From positions 1 through 64,000 of IMG/VR virus record IMGVR_UViG_3300041405_000060: DNA of 64,000 nt, one strand, 5' to 3'. The translations under genes and the position numbers were made by a program. The notes under the pieces are model-generated. The model was given only the letters and a program-made list of their open reading frames with translations, ran no database searches and had not been told where the DNA came from. Numbering within the stretch: position 1 is the first letter of the stretch; the number at the start of each line of letters is the position of its first letter. Shown one piece after another: positions 16,094 to 24,732 of the stretch. This DNA comes from a virus.

Positions 16094-17086
16094 ATGTTTG
16101 AGATCCTAATAGCGTCAGGAGTTAACAAAGGACAAACTTATTTTCCTGACTCTGGCCCTGGAAATAAAAGTCTAAGAAAGGGCAACAGTGAGATTGGTTA
16201 CTTTGGTACTTTGTCGTCTACTGAACTATTTGCTGGTTGGGAACTTTCCACAGCTCTAGGATTCACTGCCGGTACAGTTAACAGAGAAGTAGATAATACA
16301 TGGATGAAGTTTATCTACAAAGGCAAGTATCTTTTTGTTTGTAAAGAGATCACCCGAAATAATCTCAGTTGGAATGACATTTATAAAGCCGGTGCCATGT
16401 ATGGCGTTAAAGGTAATGGACCTTACCCAGTGGCTGGTTCTTCTAAAGAACAATTCAACATCATGGTCAAGGAAGAAGCTGGCGTATCATTACCATGGAA
16501 GTTAGTTATCCGATCATTGAAAGGTGCTAACGTTGATCCTTACGCTGGTGTCGATTATACCGCATTCGGTTTAGCTGAAGGTAACGAATATAACGACTTG
16601 ATCTACCGTCTGTTGGCTGTAGGTACTAACAGTCGACCTAACACGGGTGTGTTTGAAACATGGCCTGGTGCTGACCTCGGTACCGGCACAGGACAGAACA
16701 CAATCCTGCAAGAGACCTCCTCAGCTAACGTAGCTAACGCAATGGCTCGCGGTAATACTGGCTCTACAGGTGGCATTACAAAAGCAACCGTTCGCGTAGC
16801 AGCAGATGGTTGGCGTCCAGTATTGGAATTGATTCCAGATGGCACTGTTGTCTTTGGTCCATATCGACCGTATATGGAATACACCGGTAATGCTGGCCCT
16901 CTAAGTGTCAGTGGTTCTTTTGTAGACGTTGTTTATAATCCACAGGTGCTTCAAGTTGATGACGGTGGCGCTGCCAAGATTCCTTACGTTACTTCAATTA
17001 CTTTTGTAGATGTGGCTCAGACACCTCAAGACGTTACCATTGCTAACACTCTTACTTCCGTATCAATGACCTTCACAAGAACTTAA
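16094..17086 (+). CDS. Adhesin/tail-spike-like protein, copy 1 of 4
   Basis: A 330-residue protein, with GGAGAAAAAAC before the ATG. It belongs to a set of four neighbours sharing one domain: a GPG...GYFGTL motif, a segment with WMKFIYKGKYLFVCKEITRNNLSW, an IYKAGAMYGVKG motif, and a near-terminal WRPVLEL. In this copy the shared domain is at the N-terminus and an extra 75-residue domain follows WRPVLEL; it has alternating strands (SVSGSFVDVVYNPQ...VTSITFVDVA) and may be Ig/FN3-like. The other three copies carry their extra domain at the front. I infer a receptor-binding protein on the virion surface. Confidence 0.62.
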   Translation: MFEILIASGVNKGQTYFPDSGPGNKSLRKGNSEIGYFGTLSSTELFAGWELSTALGFTAGTVNREVDNTWMKFIYKGKYLFVCKEITRNNLSWNDIYKAGAMYGVKGNGPYPVAGSSKEQFNIMVKEEAGVSLPWKLVIRSLKGANVDPYAGVDYTAFGLAEGNEYNDLIYRLLAVGTNSRPNTGVFETWPGADLGTGTGQNTILQETSSANVANAMARGNTGSTGGITKATVRVAADGWRPVLELIPDGTVVFGPYRPYMEYTGNAGPLSVSGSFVDVVYNPQVLQVDDGGAAKIPYVTSITFVDVAQTPQDVTIANTLTSVSMTFTRT

Positions 17087-17094
17087 GGTGATAT

Positions 17095-18033
17095 ATGAAC
17101 TTAAAATTACTCTGGACAGATATTAACACTGTCAACGTCACTCTTAAAATTTATCGTAGTGACACTCCAATTGACACGGCGAACTTGCCTGCTCCAGTAG
17201 CAACAATCACTGACGGTAGCACAACTTGGACAGATCCAAACGCTGTTCGCGGTAAGTATTATTACTACGTGTTTGAAACCACTAGCGCAAACGATCGTGC
17301 AGTGTCGACAAACTACCGTGTTCAAGCCGTACCCCGGTTAGGTCCTGGACCATCAGAATTGAAATATGGTGATTACAGTTACGGTTACTTTGGTACGGTA
17401 TTGTCCAGCGACTTCATCAACACAGCTAACTTACGGGCAGCTGTTGGTTTTAACGTTGGCACCCCACAGAATGCTGCACCTTTGTGGCACAAGTATGTTC
17501 GTAATGGTACGGTCTTCTTTGTTCCTAACTCATGCTTGACCTCGTCTGTACAATGGACACAGATTTATTCTGCCGGACTCATGTTCGGTGTCACTGGTCC
17601 AGGTAACCATCGTAATGGTGCTACTGCTGTTGACCAACGCAAAACTGTTAAGATCGGCCCAGACACATTCATTGTTCGTTGTATGAAAGGGTATAGTGAC
17701 GACGTTACTCGGGTAGTACCATCGCAGGGCAGCGAACTTACAGAATTCACAAATGAGTGGAATGATTTTGTTCTACCTATCTGCAAGTATGTACCGGATG
17801 GGCAACGCCTGGTAAACATCGCGGTTCAGACGGTCCAAGAAACATTACCTGGTCCATGGAACGGCTATACAGGCGCGGCAGTCCAAGAAGTTTATACTAC
17901 AGCGGGTACACCGGTAGTACGTCGCGGAGCTGCTTCTGAGAACCGTGCAGGTATTTCAACACGGGTGGCAAACACTGACGCTTATTTGTGTTCTTGGTAT
18001 CCAGTTCTGGAATTAGTAGCTCCGGCTATTTAA
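17095..18033 (+). CDS. Adhesin-like protein with FN3-type N-terminus, copy 2 of 4
   Basis: A 312-residue protein. Residues 1-75 read as a fibronectin type III-like domain (VNVTLKIYRSDTPID...TWTDPNAVRGKYYYYVF). The rest is the domain shared with three neighbours: GPGPSELKYGDYSYGYFGTV, LWHKYVRNGTVFFVPN, WTQIYSAGLMFGVTG, and the closing SWYPVLEL. Nine bases separate it from the previous gene. FN3-like domains often serve as spacers in phage surface proteins, while the shared domain would make the binding contact. The receptor is unknown. Confidence 0.62.
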   Translation: MNLKLLWTDINTVNVTLKIYRSDTPIDTANLPAPVATITDGSTTWTDPNAVRGKYYYYVFETTSANDRAVSTNYRVQAVPRLGPGPSELKYGDYSYGYFGTVLSSDFINTANLRAAVGFNVGTPQNAAPLWHKYVRNGTVFFVPNSCLTSSVQWTQIYSAGLMFGVTGPGNHRNGATAVDQRKTVKIGPDTFIVRCMKGYSDDVTRVVPSQGSELTEFTNEWNDFVLPICKYVPDGQRLVNIAVQTVQETLPGPWNGYTGAAVQEVYTTAGTPVVRRGAASENRAGISTRVANTDAYLCSWYPVLELVAPAI

Positions 18034-18043
18034 GTGAGGTTGT

Positions 18044-19003
18044 ATGGCAATCACCATTAATTGGCCAGCCTCTAACGTAGGTGTGGCCACAGCTGTTCGC
18101 ATCTACGCATCCACTTCAAGGATAGCTGATGATGCATTGGGTTCACCTATTGCAACATTAGCTGGAACAGCAACTTCGTTTGTGTGGAACCCGCCAACTG
18201 ACAATACCGTCTATTACTTTCGGATTGCCATTGATCGAGGGGACGATACCTTTCTGGGTATCAATCAGATTTATGGATACTTTGCAACAACTGGGCCAGG
18301 TCCACAACAGTTAATACGTGGCACATGGGAAGCGGGTTACTTTGGGCGTGTGGCAGCCGCAGACATCGCTGTACAATCTACATTGCTAACAGCACTTGGA
18401 TTTTCCGGTGGTGGTGGACCAAACACAGATACAACTGTAAGCCACTATTACAAGTTTGCCTTGAACGGAAAAATCATTTTTGTTCCATGTGGGTCTATTC
18501 GTTGGTCTATTACATGGGATCAAATCTATGCGTTAGGGCTGATGTATGGAGTAGATGGAACTGGTTTGGATCTTCATCCAACACCGTCCAACTTAGTAGG
18601 GGTTAACCAGAAGAAAATTGTAACGCTTAATGGTAATAATTTCCTAGTCCGTACTTTCAAAGGGACTAACCGTCCAACCAATGTATTATTGGCTGATTGG
18701 AATACACCTACAGCATGGATTGAAGGTTCTGAATGGGATCTCACTATGGGTCGAATCAATACTAACGGTACCTTGGCTTATAATACCAGTTCACTGTGGG
18801 ATGATAACCTTGCTCAGCTAACTGCACCAACCGCAGTTGCTCCGACCAACCAAGGGACTATCACACAACACATTACTGGGACAGTCATTAACAACCGCAT
18901 TTCCCTAGTACGTGGTCCAGTAGGTATTATTGATGGAGCAATTCAAGGAACTCCCCAAGGACAGCTTACTACTTGGACGCCCATGTTGGAACTACAATTT
19001 TGA
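18044..19003 (+). CDS. Adhesin-like protein with FN3-type N-terminus, copy 3 of 4
   Basis: A 319-residue protein with a GAGG ribosome site. N-terminal FN3-like domain (VGVATAVRIYASTSRI...VYYFRIAI), then GPGPQQLIRGTWEAGYFGRV, HYYKFALNGKIIFVPC, ITWDQIYALGLMYGVDG, and the final WTPMLEL at the last residues. GPGPQQLIRGTW is almost identical in copy 4 (GPGPQTLIRGTW), so copies 3 and 4 are the closest pair. The variable stretches lie between residues 180 and 290, where receptor contacts might be. Confidence 0.62.
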   Translation: MAITINWPASNVGVATAVRIYASTSRIADDALGSPIATLAGTATSFVWNPPTDNTVYYFRIAIDRGDDTFLGINQIYGYFATTGPGPQQLIRGTWEAGYFGRVAAADIAVQSTLLTALGFSGGGGPNTDTTVSHYYKFALNGKIIFVPCGSIRWSITWDQIYALGLMYGVDGTGLDLHPTPSNLVGVNQKKIVTLNGNNFLVRTFKGTNRPTNVLLADWNTPTAWIEGSEWDLTMGRINTNGTLAYNTSSLWDDNLAQLTAPTAVAPTNQGTITQHITGTVINNRISLVRGPVGIIDGAIQGTPQGQLTTWTPMLELQF

Positions 19004-19013
19004 GGAATAACCA

Positions 19014-19955
19014 ATGCCAATCAAATTAGATTGGATCGATCATAACGTGGGAGCTGAAAGCCGAAAGGTTTATCGCTCCCTAACAAAGATCGACCAGGGT
19101 AACTTAGGTACACCCTTAGCAACATTACCAGGAACAGCATTAACTTACACGGATACAACCGTTCAACGAGGTGTAACCTATCATTACGTTGTTACCAGTG
19201 TGGTAGGTGCAGACGAAGCCCCATCTGCAGAGTACATCATTGCTTATATTCCATATACTGGTCCTGGTCCACAAACGTTAATTCGTGGCACTTGGGATTA
19301 TGGTTACTTTGGGCGTGTTCCATTAGAAGACATTTTCTCGGCTGGCGAATTATGTAACATGTGCGGGATTACAGCTGCAACAGGTACACCAGATTTGTCA
19401 GCAGTTAACTATTGGCATAAAATCGTCTATAAAGGGAAGATTCTTTTCTATCCTAATGCCCGCATTGCATCTTCAGTAACGCCAGCAACACTGTATCAGT
19501 TAGGTTGGTTGTATGGCGCCCGTCCTTCGTCAGAATGGCCCGCAGCAATTAAAACACAATACGGGATCATCGACCAGTCCAAAATGCTTAATTCCGGTAT
19601 CCATAAGTTTTATGTTCGCGCCCCGACTTCGCGCAGTAATATGTTATCAACTAGTACAGCTGTTGCTGATTTGCGCGGCGGTGAGATTGATGCCGTCTTC
19701 GCCGGGGTATATTTGAACCGTGATTTTAACGTGGATAATATTCCAGCAATGGATGACTCTGTAGCTGTAATTAGTACGGGACAGTACATCATTACGGCAG
19801 ATTACTACTCTGGGACAGGAGCAGCGATTAACAGTGTTTATCGTGGTTGTTCGTCTACAGCAGCAGGTAATATTGATCAATTGCAACCAGCATATGGATT
19901 TAACTCCCCATCGGCTTCAGTTGTTTGGCGACCCGTGTTAGAACTCGTTACATAA
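19014..19955 (+). CDS. Adhesin-like protein with FN3-type N-terminus, copy 4 of 4
   Basis: A 313-residue protein, GAGGA before the ATG. FN3-like start (VGAESRKVYRSLTKID...VTYHYVVTSVVG), then GPGPQTLIRGTWDYGYFGRV, YWHKIVYKGKILFYPN, ATLYQLGWLYGARP, and the closing VWRPVLELVT. It is the last gene of the operon and is followed at once by a hairpin shared with the convergent minus-strand operon. As with the other copies, function as a surface adhesin is inferred from the fibre-region context and modular design. Confidence 0.62.
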   Translation: MPIKLDWIDHNVGAESRKVYRSLTKIDQGNLGTPLATLPGTALTYTDTTVQRGVTYHYVVTSVVGADEAPSAEYIIAYIPYTGPGPQTLIRGTWDYGYFGRVPLEDIFSAGELCNMCGITAATGTPDLSAVNYWHKIVYKGKILFYPNARIASSVTPATLYQLGWLYGARPSSEWPAAIKTQYGIIDQSKMLNSGIHKFYVRAPTSRSNMLSTSTAVADLRGGEIDAVFAGVYLNRDFNVDNIPAMDDSVAVISTGQYIITADYYSGTGAAINSVYRGCSSTAAGNIDQLQPAYGFNSPSASVVWRPVLELVT

Positions 19956-19963
19956 CGGCATAA

Positions 19964-19992
19964 AGCCTAGCCTTAGGGGCTAGGCTTTTATG
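19964..19992. terminator. Bidirectional terminator between convergent operons, framed by CATA and TATG
   Basis: AGCCTAGCC pairs with GGCTAGGCT around a short loop, with an A-run before and TTTTATG after. CATA at 19959-19962 and TATG at 19989-19992 extend the inverted repeat. It overlaps the stop codon of the minus-strand gene and can serve both operons. Confidence 0.82.
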
Positions 19993-20801
19993 TTGCCTCG
20001 AAGCAACGCTTGGAAGTCTTCATCAATCGCACCGATTGGTGTGGCTTCTGTATCTGCTGCATCGTCTACCGGAGCTGCTAAGGAGCTCTTGATATTGATC
20101 AAACTAAAGTAACGAGCGTCAATGTAGTTAATGTCCATGTTGTGTTGAGTAACCAAACGGAAACGGAAGAAGTCGTGTTTCTTTTCTTCTAATGACAGTT
20201 CCGAAGGATCACGATCAAACAACTTAGGATGGATCACGTTGAAGTCCGACATCAGTGAACTTACAATAGCGACATGGTGATAACGAAACCAGTCTGCAAA
20301 TTCATAGATAATCATCCCACCGAATTCATCGGCTAGGGTAGCTACAGTCAACTCGGGAATTGTATAGTCAACTAACTTAACGTTTAGTTCAGTACCATAC
20401 TTGGCTTGGATGATATCGACCAAGGTGGCACGTTCAGCAGGTGTCATCACGTAAGGTGATACGTTAATGGCAAAACCTACTTCTTGTGAATTACGGGTCA
20501 TCCCATCCATGGCATTAATATCAGCCTCAGCTAATAGCTGATAAAGGAATGGAGCCATACCTGTTTCGAAACTAGCATTCAATGTAGCGGCACTATTCTC
20601 ACCACCACGGTTCTTGTAAGCTTCTTTAAACTCTTCGTTATCGATCAACCCACCTGTGAGTTTAGACCAGTCATCGAAGTCACGTTCCCAGTAGTCAGGG
20701 TTCTTTACCAAGGCTTTTGCTGCAGCTGGATTCATGTTAGAGATAACCCCTAACCGAGTATCCAACAACACATCAAGACTGATTAGGATTCTCCGGATCA
20801 T
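19980..20801 (-). CDS. Unknown protein, last gene of the RecA-like operon
   Basis: A 273-residue protein with no membrane segment or signal peptide. I recognise no family. It is mainly helical, acidic at the C-terminus (PVDDAADTEATPIGAIDEDFQALL), and has a central SPYVMTPAERATLVDIIQAKYGTEL segment. ATG and the preceding stop overlap (ATGA), so it is translationally coupled to the gene at 20798. It is the distal member of an eight-gene minus-strand operon that starts with a RecA-like gene. Its stop codon lies inside the shared terminator hairpin. Confidence 0.5.
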   Translation of the reverse strand: MIRRILISLDVLLDTRLGVISNMNPAAAKALVKNPDYWERDFDDWSKLTGGLIDNEEFKEAYKNRGGENSAATLNASFETGMAPFLYQLLAEADINAMDGMTRNSQEVGFAINVSPYVMTPAERATLVDIIQAKYGTELNVKLVDYTIPELTVATLADEFGGMIIYEFADWFRYHHVAIVSSLMSDFNVIHPKLFDRDPSELSLEEKKHDFFRFRLVTQHNMDINYIDARYFSLINIKSSLAAPVDDAADTEATPIGAIDEDFQALLRGNIKA

Positions 20802-21280
20802 TTAGTAGATCCTTTGATTCCAGCCTTAGCTAGAGTGGCCACAGTATCGCGCTCATGCGTCGATGCAACCAAAAGCATAAAGAGCCATGGGTTTTCTTTC
20901 AGAATAGCTGCTAGGGTACCTGTAGGAGCTCTGCGCTGCAGTGTGGTGTGGTCAATAACCCCGGAATCATCTGTATACATCTCTATCCGTTGGCAGAAGT
21001 AATGTACGCAGTCTGTGGGCAATTCCAGATCCAGCATAAAGGCAGATGTCGCTGACATCAGTAGAATATAGAATTCAGGGATATTACGGATATCGTCATA
21101 GACTCGACGAATGTACGATTCATTCTTACCTTCACGAAGAAGCTGATGAATCCGAATATTGGCAATCACTTGGATTAGGTTAGAGAGCAATGACTTTTCC
21201 CCTACTGGGTTCAAAGCCAAGAACTCTTCTAACCCTTCCACCCACGCATGGCGGATGGAATCGATTAGACGTGTGGTCAT
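20798..21280 (-). CDS. Unknown helical protein of the RecA-like operon
   Basis: A 160-residue, mostly helical protein with ATGA overlaps on both sides, so it is coupled to both neighbours. Residues 86-95 are DCVHYFCQRIEMY, with two Cys and a His, but no complete metal site is visible. A moderately hydrophobic segment near the end (NPWLFMLLVAS) is too short and interrupted for a sure membrane helix. No family recognised. Confidence 0.5.
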   Translation of the reverse strand: MTTRLIDSIRHAWVEGLEEFLALNPVGEKSLLSNLIQVIANIRIHQLLREGKNESYIRRVYDDIRNIPEFYILLMSATSAFMLDLELPTDCVHYFCQRIEMYTDDSGVIDHTTLQRRAPTGTLAAILKENPWLFMLLVASTHERDTVATLAKAGIKGSTK

Positions 21281-21945
21281 GTAAGGTTATTCCTTAACAT
21301 CATTGACGATAGGTATACCGACAACGTTTTGTTCGATTTGACGATACTTGGAGTTTCCGCCATGATCGAGTTGAGAGAAGCTTCACCCGTCTCCATGATC
21401 TGACGGTTCATTTGGTTGTAAGCTTCAGCGTCACCACCACGGAACTTAACCAGTTCCAATACAGCTGTGTTCAAACCTTTCGAAACGTTTACTTGAATCT
21501 CTGGGCCTGATAGACGTGAGCCTTTAGAGTCACCCGAAGCTTGACCTGAACGCTCATCCACTACGTGAGAAGAACCTGGGATCGAACGCTTCTTAGCGAG
21601 CATCTGTACTTGACGACGTAAAGGCAACATGCCGATCAAGTGTTTGTTTGGCGTTAGGTAAACTTGACCGGTGGATTGGTCAGTCAGTTTGAGTTGTTGG
21701 AACAGTTCGAAACCCAACGCATCTGCGACTTTGTAGTTTCGTTCAATGCTCAGTGTAACATCAGCTAAGTTAGGGGCGTAGAGAGTAACGTACTCTTTAC
21801 CACTTTCTAAGTTATCAATCCACTGGGCAAATTCTGCATCTGACATTCGCTTGAACATATCGGCCAGGAGCTGCTTGTTAGGGCTACCTGGCAAGAACAT
21901 GTCAATGAAATACAGTGCATCCTTTTCGGCTGCTTTGCGTGACAT
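21277..21945 (-). CDS. Unknown protein, possible virion/assembly component
   Basis: A 222-residue protein with a good ribosome site (GGAGAAATACG before ATG). Residues 1-45 are helical (EKDALYFIDMFLPGSPNKQLLADMFKRMSDAEFAQWIDNL), followed by a strand-rich region and a basic stretch (PLRRQVQMLAKKRS). The sequence reads like a phage structural or scaffold protein, with no enzyme motif. It is coupled to the next gene by ATGA. The LPLRRQVQMLAKK...RLSGPEIQVNVSKGLNTAVLELVKFRGGDAEAYNQM region may be the conserved core. Confidence 0.48.
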   Translation of the reverse strand: MSRKAAEKDALYFIDMFLPGSPNKQLLADMFKRMSDAEFAQWIDNLESGKEYVTLYAPNLADVTLSIERNYKVADALGFELFQQLKLTDQSTGQVYLTPNKHLIGMLPLRRQVQMLAKKRSIPGSSHVVDERSGQASGDSKGSRLSGPEIQVNVSKGLNTAVLELVKFRGGDAEAYNQMNRQIMETGEASLNSIMAETPSIVKSNKTLSVYLSSMMLRNNLT

Positions 21946-21975
21946 CGTATTTCTCCAATAATGAATACTATACGA

Positions 21976-22272
21976 TTAGAGCGGATAGATAGCTCTAGCG
22001 TCATGAGCGACTGGAGGCAATCGGTTTGCACAGAAGAATGGTAGTACTGAACTACGATAAGTCATGCACCATTGCTCTAGGGTATAGTCATGATTCGTAA
22101 GGAACCAGAAGCGTGCCCATTCAGCGGGGTATTGGTTAATGATCCCATTCATGAAGATGGTCATTTCAGGAATGGTAGTAAGCGGGGTGACCATCCGACG
22201 ATTTAAATCTTCGGCTAGTTCTGGATCGATGGCACGGGTCATCTCGAAGATGAATTGATTATAGGAAGTCAT
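21976..22272 (-). CDS. Small unknown protein
   Basis: A 98-residue protein, weak ribosome site, lying 16 bases after the DUF488-like gene. It has a Pro/Thr segment in the middle (TPLTTIPEMTIFMNGIINQYPAEWARFWF) and a C-terminal CANRLPPVAHDARAIYPL. No recognised domain. The 30-base gap to the next gene in the operon has a TATAG on the minus strand that might be a weak internal start. Confidence 0.42.
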   Translation of the reverse strand: MTSYNQFIFEMTRAIDPELAEDLNRRMVTPLTTIPEMTIFMNGIINQYPAEWARFWFLTNHDYTLEQWCMTYRSSVLPFFCANRLPPVAHDARAIYPL

Positions 22273-22288
22273 ACGTTGGTCCAGTTAA

Positions 22289-22633
22289 CTAAAGCTCTCC
22301 GCAATAATTAACTTCTGTTATGTTTGAAAGGAATTTGGTGATAAGGTGCCGGTGACAAAATTTACCGGCAGAGCAGTAGCAACCGAATGCAATGTTTTCA
22401 TGGCTTATCAACCACTCGAAGAATTCTGGATAAGTGAAGTAACGCCACTCCAGCATTGCCATGTAGTGAGCTTCATATTGCTCAGGAGTAATGGCATTGG
22501 ATTTTACGCCCATTACGATCTCCCATGTGGGAGCTAATTGCCACATACCCGATTTAACGGTAGTGTCGTAATAAGGGATATTACCAAAGACTAAGTTCTC
22601 AAGCTTGCCTAACTGGAATGTGTATACGTTCAT
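22289..22633 (-). CDS. DUF488-like small protein with Cys-His-Arg motif
   Basis: A 114-residue protein. Its most informative part is FGCYCSAGKFCHRHLI (C85, C87, C93, H94, R95), which corresponds to the LxCxExxxxxCHRxxI motif of DUF488-family proteins. Those have unknown function and are common in bacteria and phages. The upstream WRYFTYPEFFEWL also fits the strand-helix order of that family. It is shorter than most bacterial members (about 120-170 residues), with no large deletion apparent. Located in the middle of the RecA-like operon. Confidence 0.58.
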   Translation of the reverse strand: MNVYTFQLGKLENLVFGNIPYYDTTVKSGMWQLAPTWEIVMGVKSNAITPEQYEAHYMAMLEWRYFTYPEFFEWLISHENIAFGCYCSAGKFCHRHLITKFLSNITEVNYCGEL

Positions 22634-22636
22634 TTT

Positions 22637-23065
22637 TTAAGTCTGTTGTTGATGTTCAGGTATGGACCAAGGCCCACCGGTTTTACTATCAATAACGCTG
22701 ATCGTTTTGTTCTCGCTGTCGTAATTAATCGTTACATTACCTGGTGCTCTGATGGTTATTTTATTATTCTTATCCGTGTCGATAACGATTATTTGACTAT
22801 CGCTGTAGTAACGCCCAAAGCCCCCACGTTTAGGTGGTGATGCTGGAGCTCGCGGTTTGGTAGTAGGTAATGGCTTACGATAAACCCATTCACCTCCACG
22901 ATAGTTGTTATCCCAACCAGGTTGTCCTTCTTTACCTACAGGACAGAACAAACCAGTGCATGTGGTTTCTCCATTCTTGAACTTACATCGATGTTTAAAC
23001 AGCCATTTGAATGGAGCAGTGACCGGTAACAACAGAAAGCGTACAACATCTCCAGCATAACTCAT
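22637..23065 (-). CDS. Unknown protein with N-terminal hydrophobic helix and Cys cluster
   Basis: A 142-residue protein, CGGAGAAATATCC before the ATG. The first 20 residues are hydrophobic with one Asp and an Arg (DVVRFLLLPVTAPFKWLF), so it may be a membrane-associated helix. A Cys cluster follows (CKFKNGETTCTGLFCPVG), possibly a small metal-binding loop. The C-terminal 50 residues form strand pairs (SQIIVIDTDKNNKITI, NVTINYDSENKTISVID). The start overlaps the stop of the preceding small gene. Function unknown. Confidence 0.48.
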   Translation of the reverse strand: MSYAGDVVRFLLLPVTAPFKWLFKHRCKFKNGETTCTGLFCPVGKEGQPGWDNNYRGGEWVYRKPLPTTKPRAPASPPKRGGFGRYYSDSQIIVIDTDKNNKITIRAPGNVTINYDSENKTISVIDSKTGGPWSIPEHQQQT

Positions 23066-23265
23066 GGATATTTCTCCGGACGCGCTTCACGATAACGTCG
23101 AATGAAGTCGGCTCCTTTAGTTGGGTTTCTTTTGCATTTGGGATGTTCGCAATGGAACGTAGCAGGTGCATTAACATCACACCTGCAAATGCCAGAGTAA
23201 GTTTCGGGCACAATAAGTGCCCTTAACGTAACTAAGTCGAAGAGCTTAAGCAGCAGCTGCCGCAT
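23062..23265 (-). CDS. Small Cys-containing protein overlapping the RecA-like gene
   Basis: A 67-residue protein. The ATG at 23265 is preceded by GGAGG with ideal spacing and overlaps the 3' end of the RecA-like gene by 20 bases; a longer frame from 23331 has no ribosome site. It has GICRCDVNAPATFHCEHPKCKRNP, three Cys and a His-Cys pair arranged like a small zinc-binding knuckle (C-x-C...C-x-H-x3-C). No named family. Coupling to the RecA-like gene suggests shared regulation. Confidence 0.55.
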   Translation of the reverse strand: MRQLLLKLFDLVTLRALIVPETYSGICRCDVNAPATFHCEHPKCKRNPTKGADFIRRYREARPEKYP

Positions 23266-24676
23266 TCTGAACCTCCAGTGGAACGATCTTCGCTTTGTCT
23301 TCTTTCGACATCCAGTAAGGCTTGTACTCAAAGCGCAGCATGCGGATCAGGTCCATAGTCGACAAGAACTTCTTCTCACAGAGATGTTCGTCTTCCTTAA
23401 GCATCCAGTAACCACGAGTGCTCAACAGAACCTCCCAGTCGTAACCCATCTTCACCAGACCATCGTACAGTTCTTGTGGAGTAGGGATATCCAATTTGCG
23501 CTGGAACTGAATCAGCTGCAACATTTCAGATTGGATCTCTACAGCACGACGCAGCTTTTCATCGCTGTTAAGTTTCTGACGAACTTTGGTACGAGACAGT
23601 GCAACGTTTGGACGCAGTTCAACGTAGTAGTTCTGTACGTTACCACCGATACCGAAACCGTTCTCTTTGCAGTAGTGGAATTCAGACAGAGCTGGCAACA
23701 CACCTTCCGATTGAGCAACGATGATTGGGAATGGCAGGTCAGAGATTCCACCTTTCGAACGCAGGTTCTTAACTTCCAAAATACGGAGGTCAGAGTCACC
23801 TTGCATAGCCGTAGCGTTGTCCAACGGATAGATAGGCATCTTATCATTGTTGAGCAATGGCTTGTTCGACGTTACGTCGTATACGTTGTTAGGTAGAGAG
23901 TAGAAGCCACCCGATACACCTTTCAACACGGTATCTTTCTTCATACCGGTCAGGTTACGTTTATCTGTAGGGTACATCTCCATGTTGATGATGTCACCAA
24001 CGTGAGCAGTCAGAATGAAGTGGGTACCAGTTTTGGCTGCAACTTGTGGAAGCTGGTTGAACAGTTGGTTCTTAGCTTTACCGTTAGTCATCGCATCGGT
24101 GTTGTTCTTGCCGTCACCGATCTTGTTCTTGGCGTACATCTCATCTACAGCAGAAACAATGAACTTCGAGAACGAGTCAATGAAAGCTGTGGTAGGTTGC
24201 AGACATTCTTTTGGCTTACCATCTTTGTCAGCAAACGGAGTAGTACGTGTGTGGTTCTTTGGCTCTTTCGCTTTTGCATCCAGAGCTTTACGCAGGGTGA
24301 AAAAGAACTCGTCACCGGTGTACTGAGACAAGTCAGTGAACATGAACTGTGGATCGTCGTTGAAATCGATCGCAGCGATCTCAGGGAAGTGCTGTGCGAT
24401 GGACGAGAAACGAGCAACTGGATTCAGTGTACCTTCTGTATCGTAGACCATCGAGTGGGAACCAGGCATGGCACGACGAACCATAGCTAGCATGTAAACA
24501 CCCAGCGCAGTCTTAAAGTTGTTTGGACGAGATACAATCCCGTTCAACGCACCCAGACCACCGTTGAGGATCATCTCCCCATGTTCGCCTTCCTCATAAT
24601 GGCCAGACGAAATGTCCATCAAACAACCTACGTTAACTGCAGGTCGAAAGGATGGTTTCTTAAACTCTCCGAACAT
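23246..24676 (-). CDS. RecA/UvsX-like ATPase with degenerate P-loop
   Basis: A 476-residue protein with the order of features of a RecA-fold core: P-loop position LNGIVSRPNNFKTALG (residues 45-59, K55-T56), then VYDTEGTLNP with the catalytic-Glu position at E81, a Walker B-like strand TTAFIDSFSKFI (D167), and HFILTAHVGD as the motif after it. The P-loop lacks the usual GxxxxGKT: Ser-Arg-Pro-Asn-Asn-Phe replaces the glycines. phiKZ-like phages encode a UvsX-type recombinase and this may be it; a KaiC/DnaB-like ATPase is the alternative. The C-terminal 130 residues are extra. It is the first gene of the minus-strand operon. Confidence 0.6.
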   Translation of the reverse strand: MFGEFKKPSFRPAVNVGCLMDISSGHYEEGEHGEMILNGGLGALNGIVSRPNNFKTALGVYMLAMVRRAMPGSHSMVYDTEGTLNPVARFSSIAQHFPEIAAIDFNDDPQFMFTDLSQYTGDEFFFTLRKALDAKAKEPKNHTRTTPFADKDGKPKECLQPTTAFIDSFSKFIVSAVDEMYAKNKIGDGKNNTDAMTNGKAKNQLFNQLPQVAAKTGTHFILTAHVGDIINMEMYPTDKRNLTGMKKDTVLKGVSGGFYSLPNNVYDVTSNKPLLNNDKMPIYPLDNATAMQGDSDLRILEVKNLRSKGGISDLPFPIIVAQSEGVLPALSEFHYCKENGFGIGGNVQNYYVELRPNVALSRTKVRQKLNSDEKLRRAVEIQSEMLQLIQFQRKLDIPTPQELYDGLVKMGYDWEVLLSTRGYWMLKEDEHLCEKKFLSTMDLIRMLRFEYKPYWMSKEDKAKIVPLEVQNAAAAA

Positions 24677-24732
24677 GTTTTTTCCTCGTTGATGTTATAG
24701 AGCAATCAATTAATTGAGTTCAAGCGTAATTT

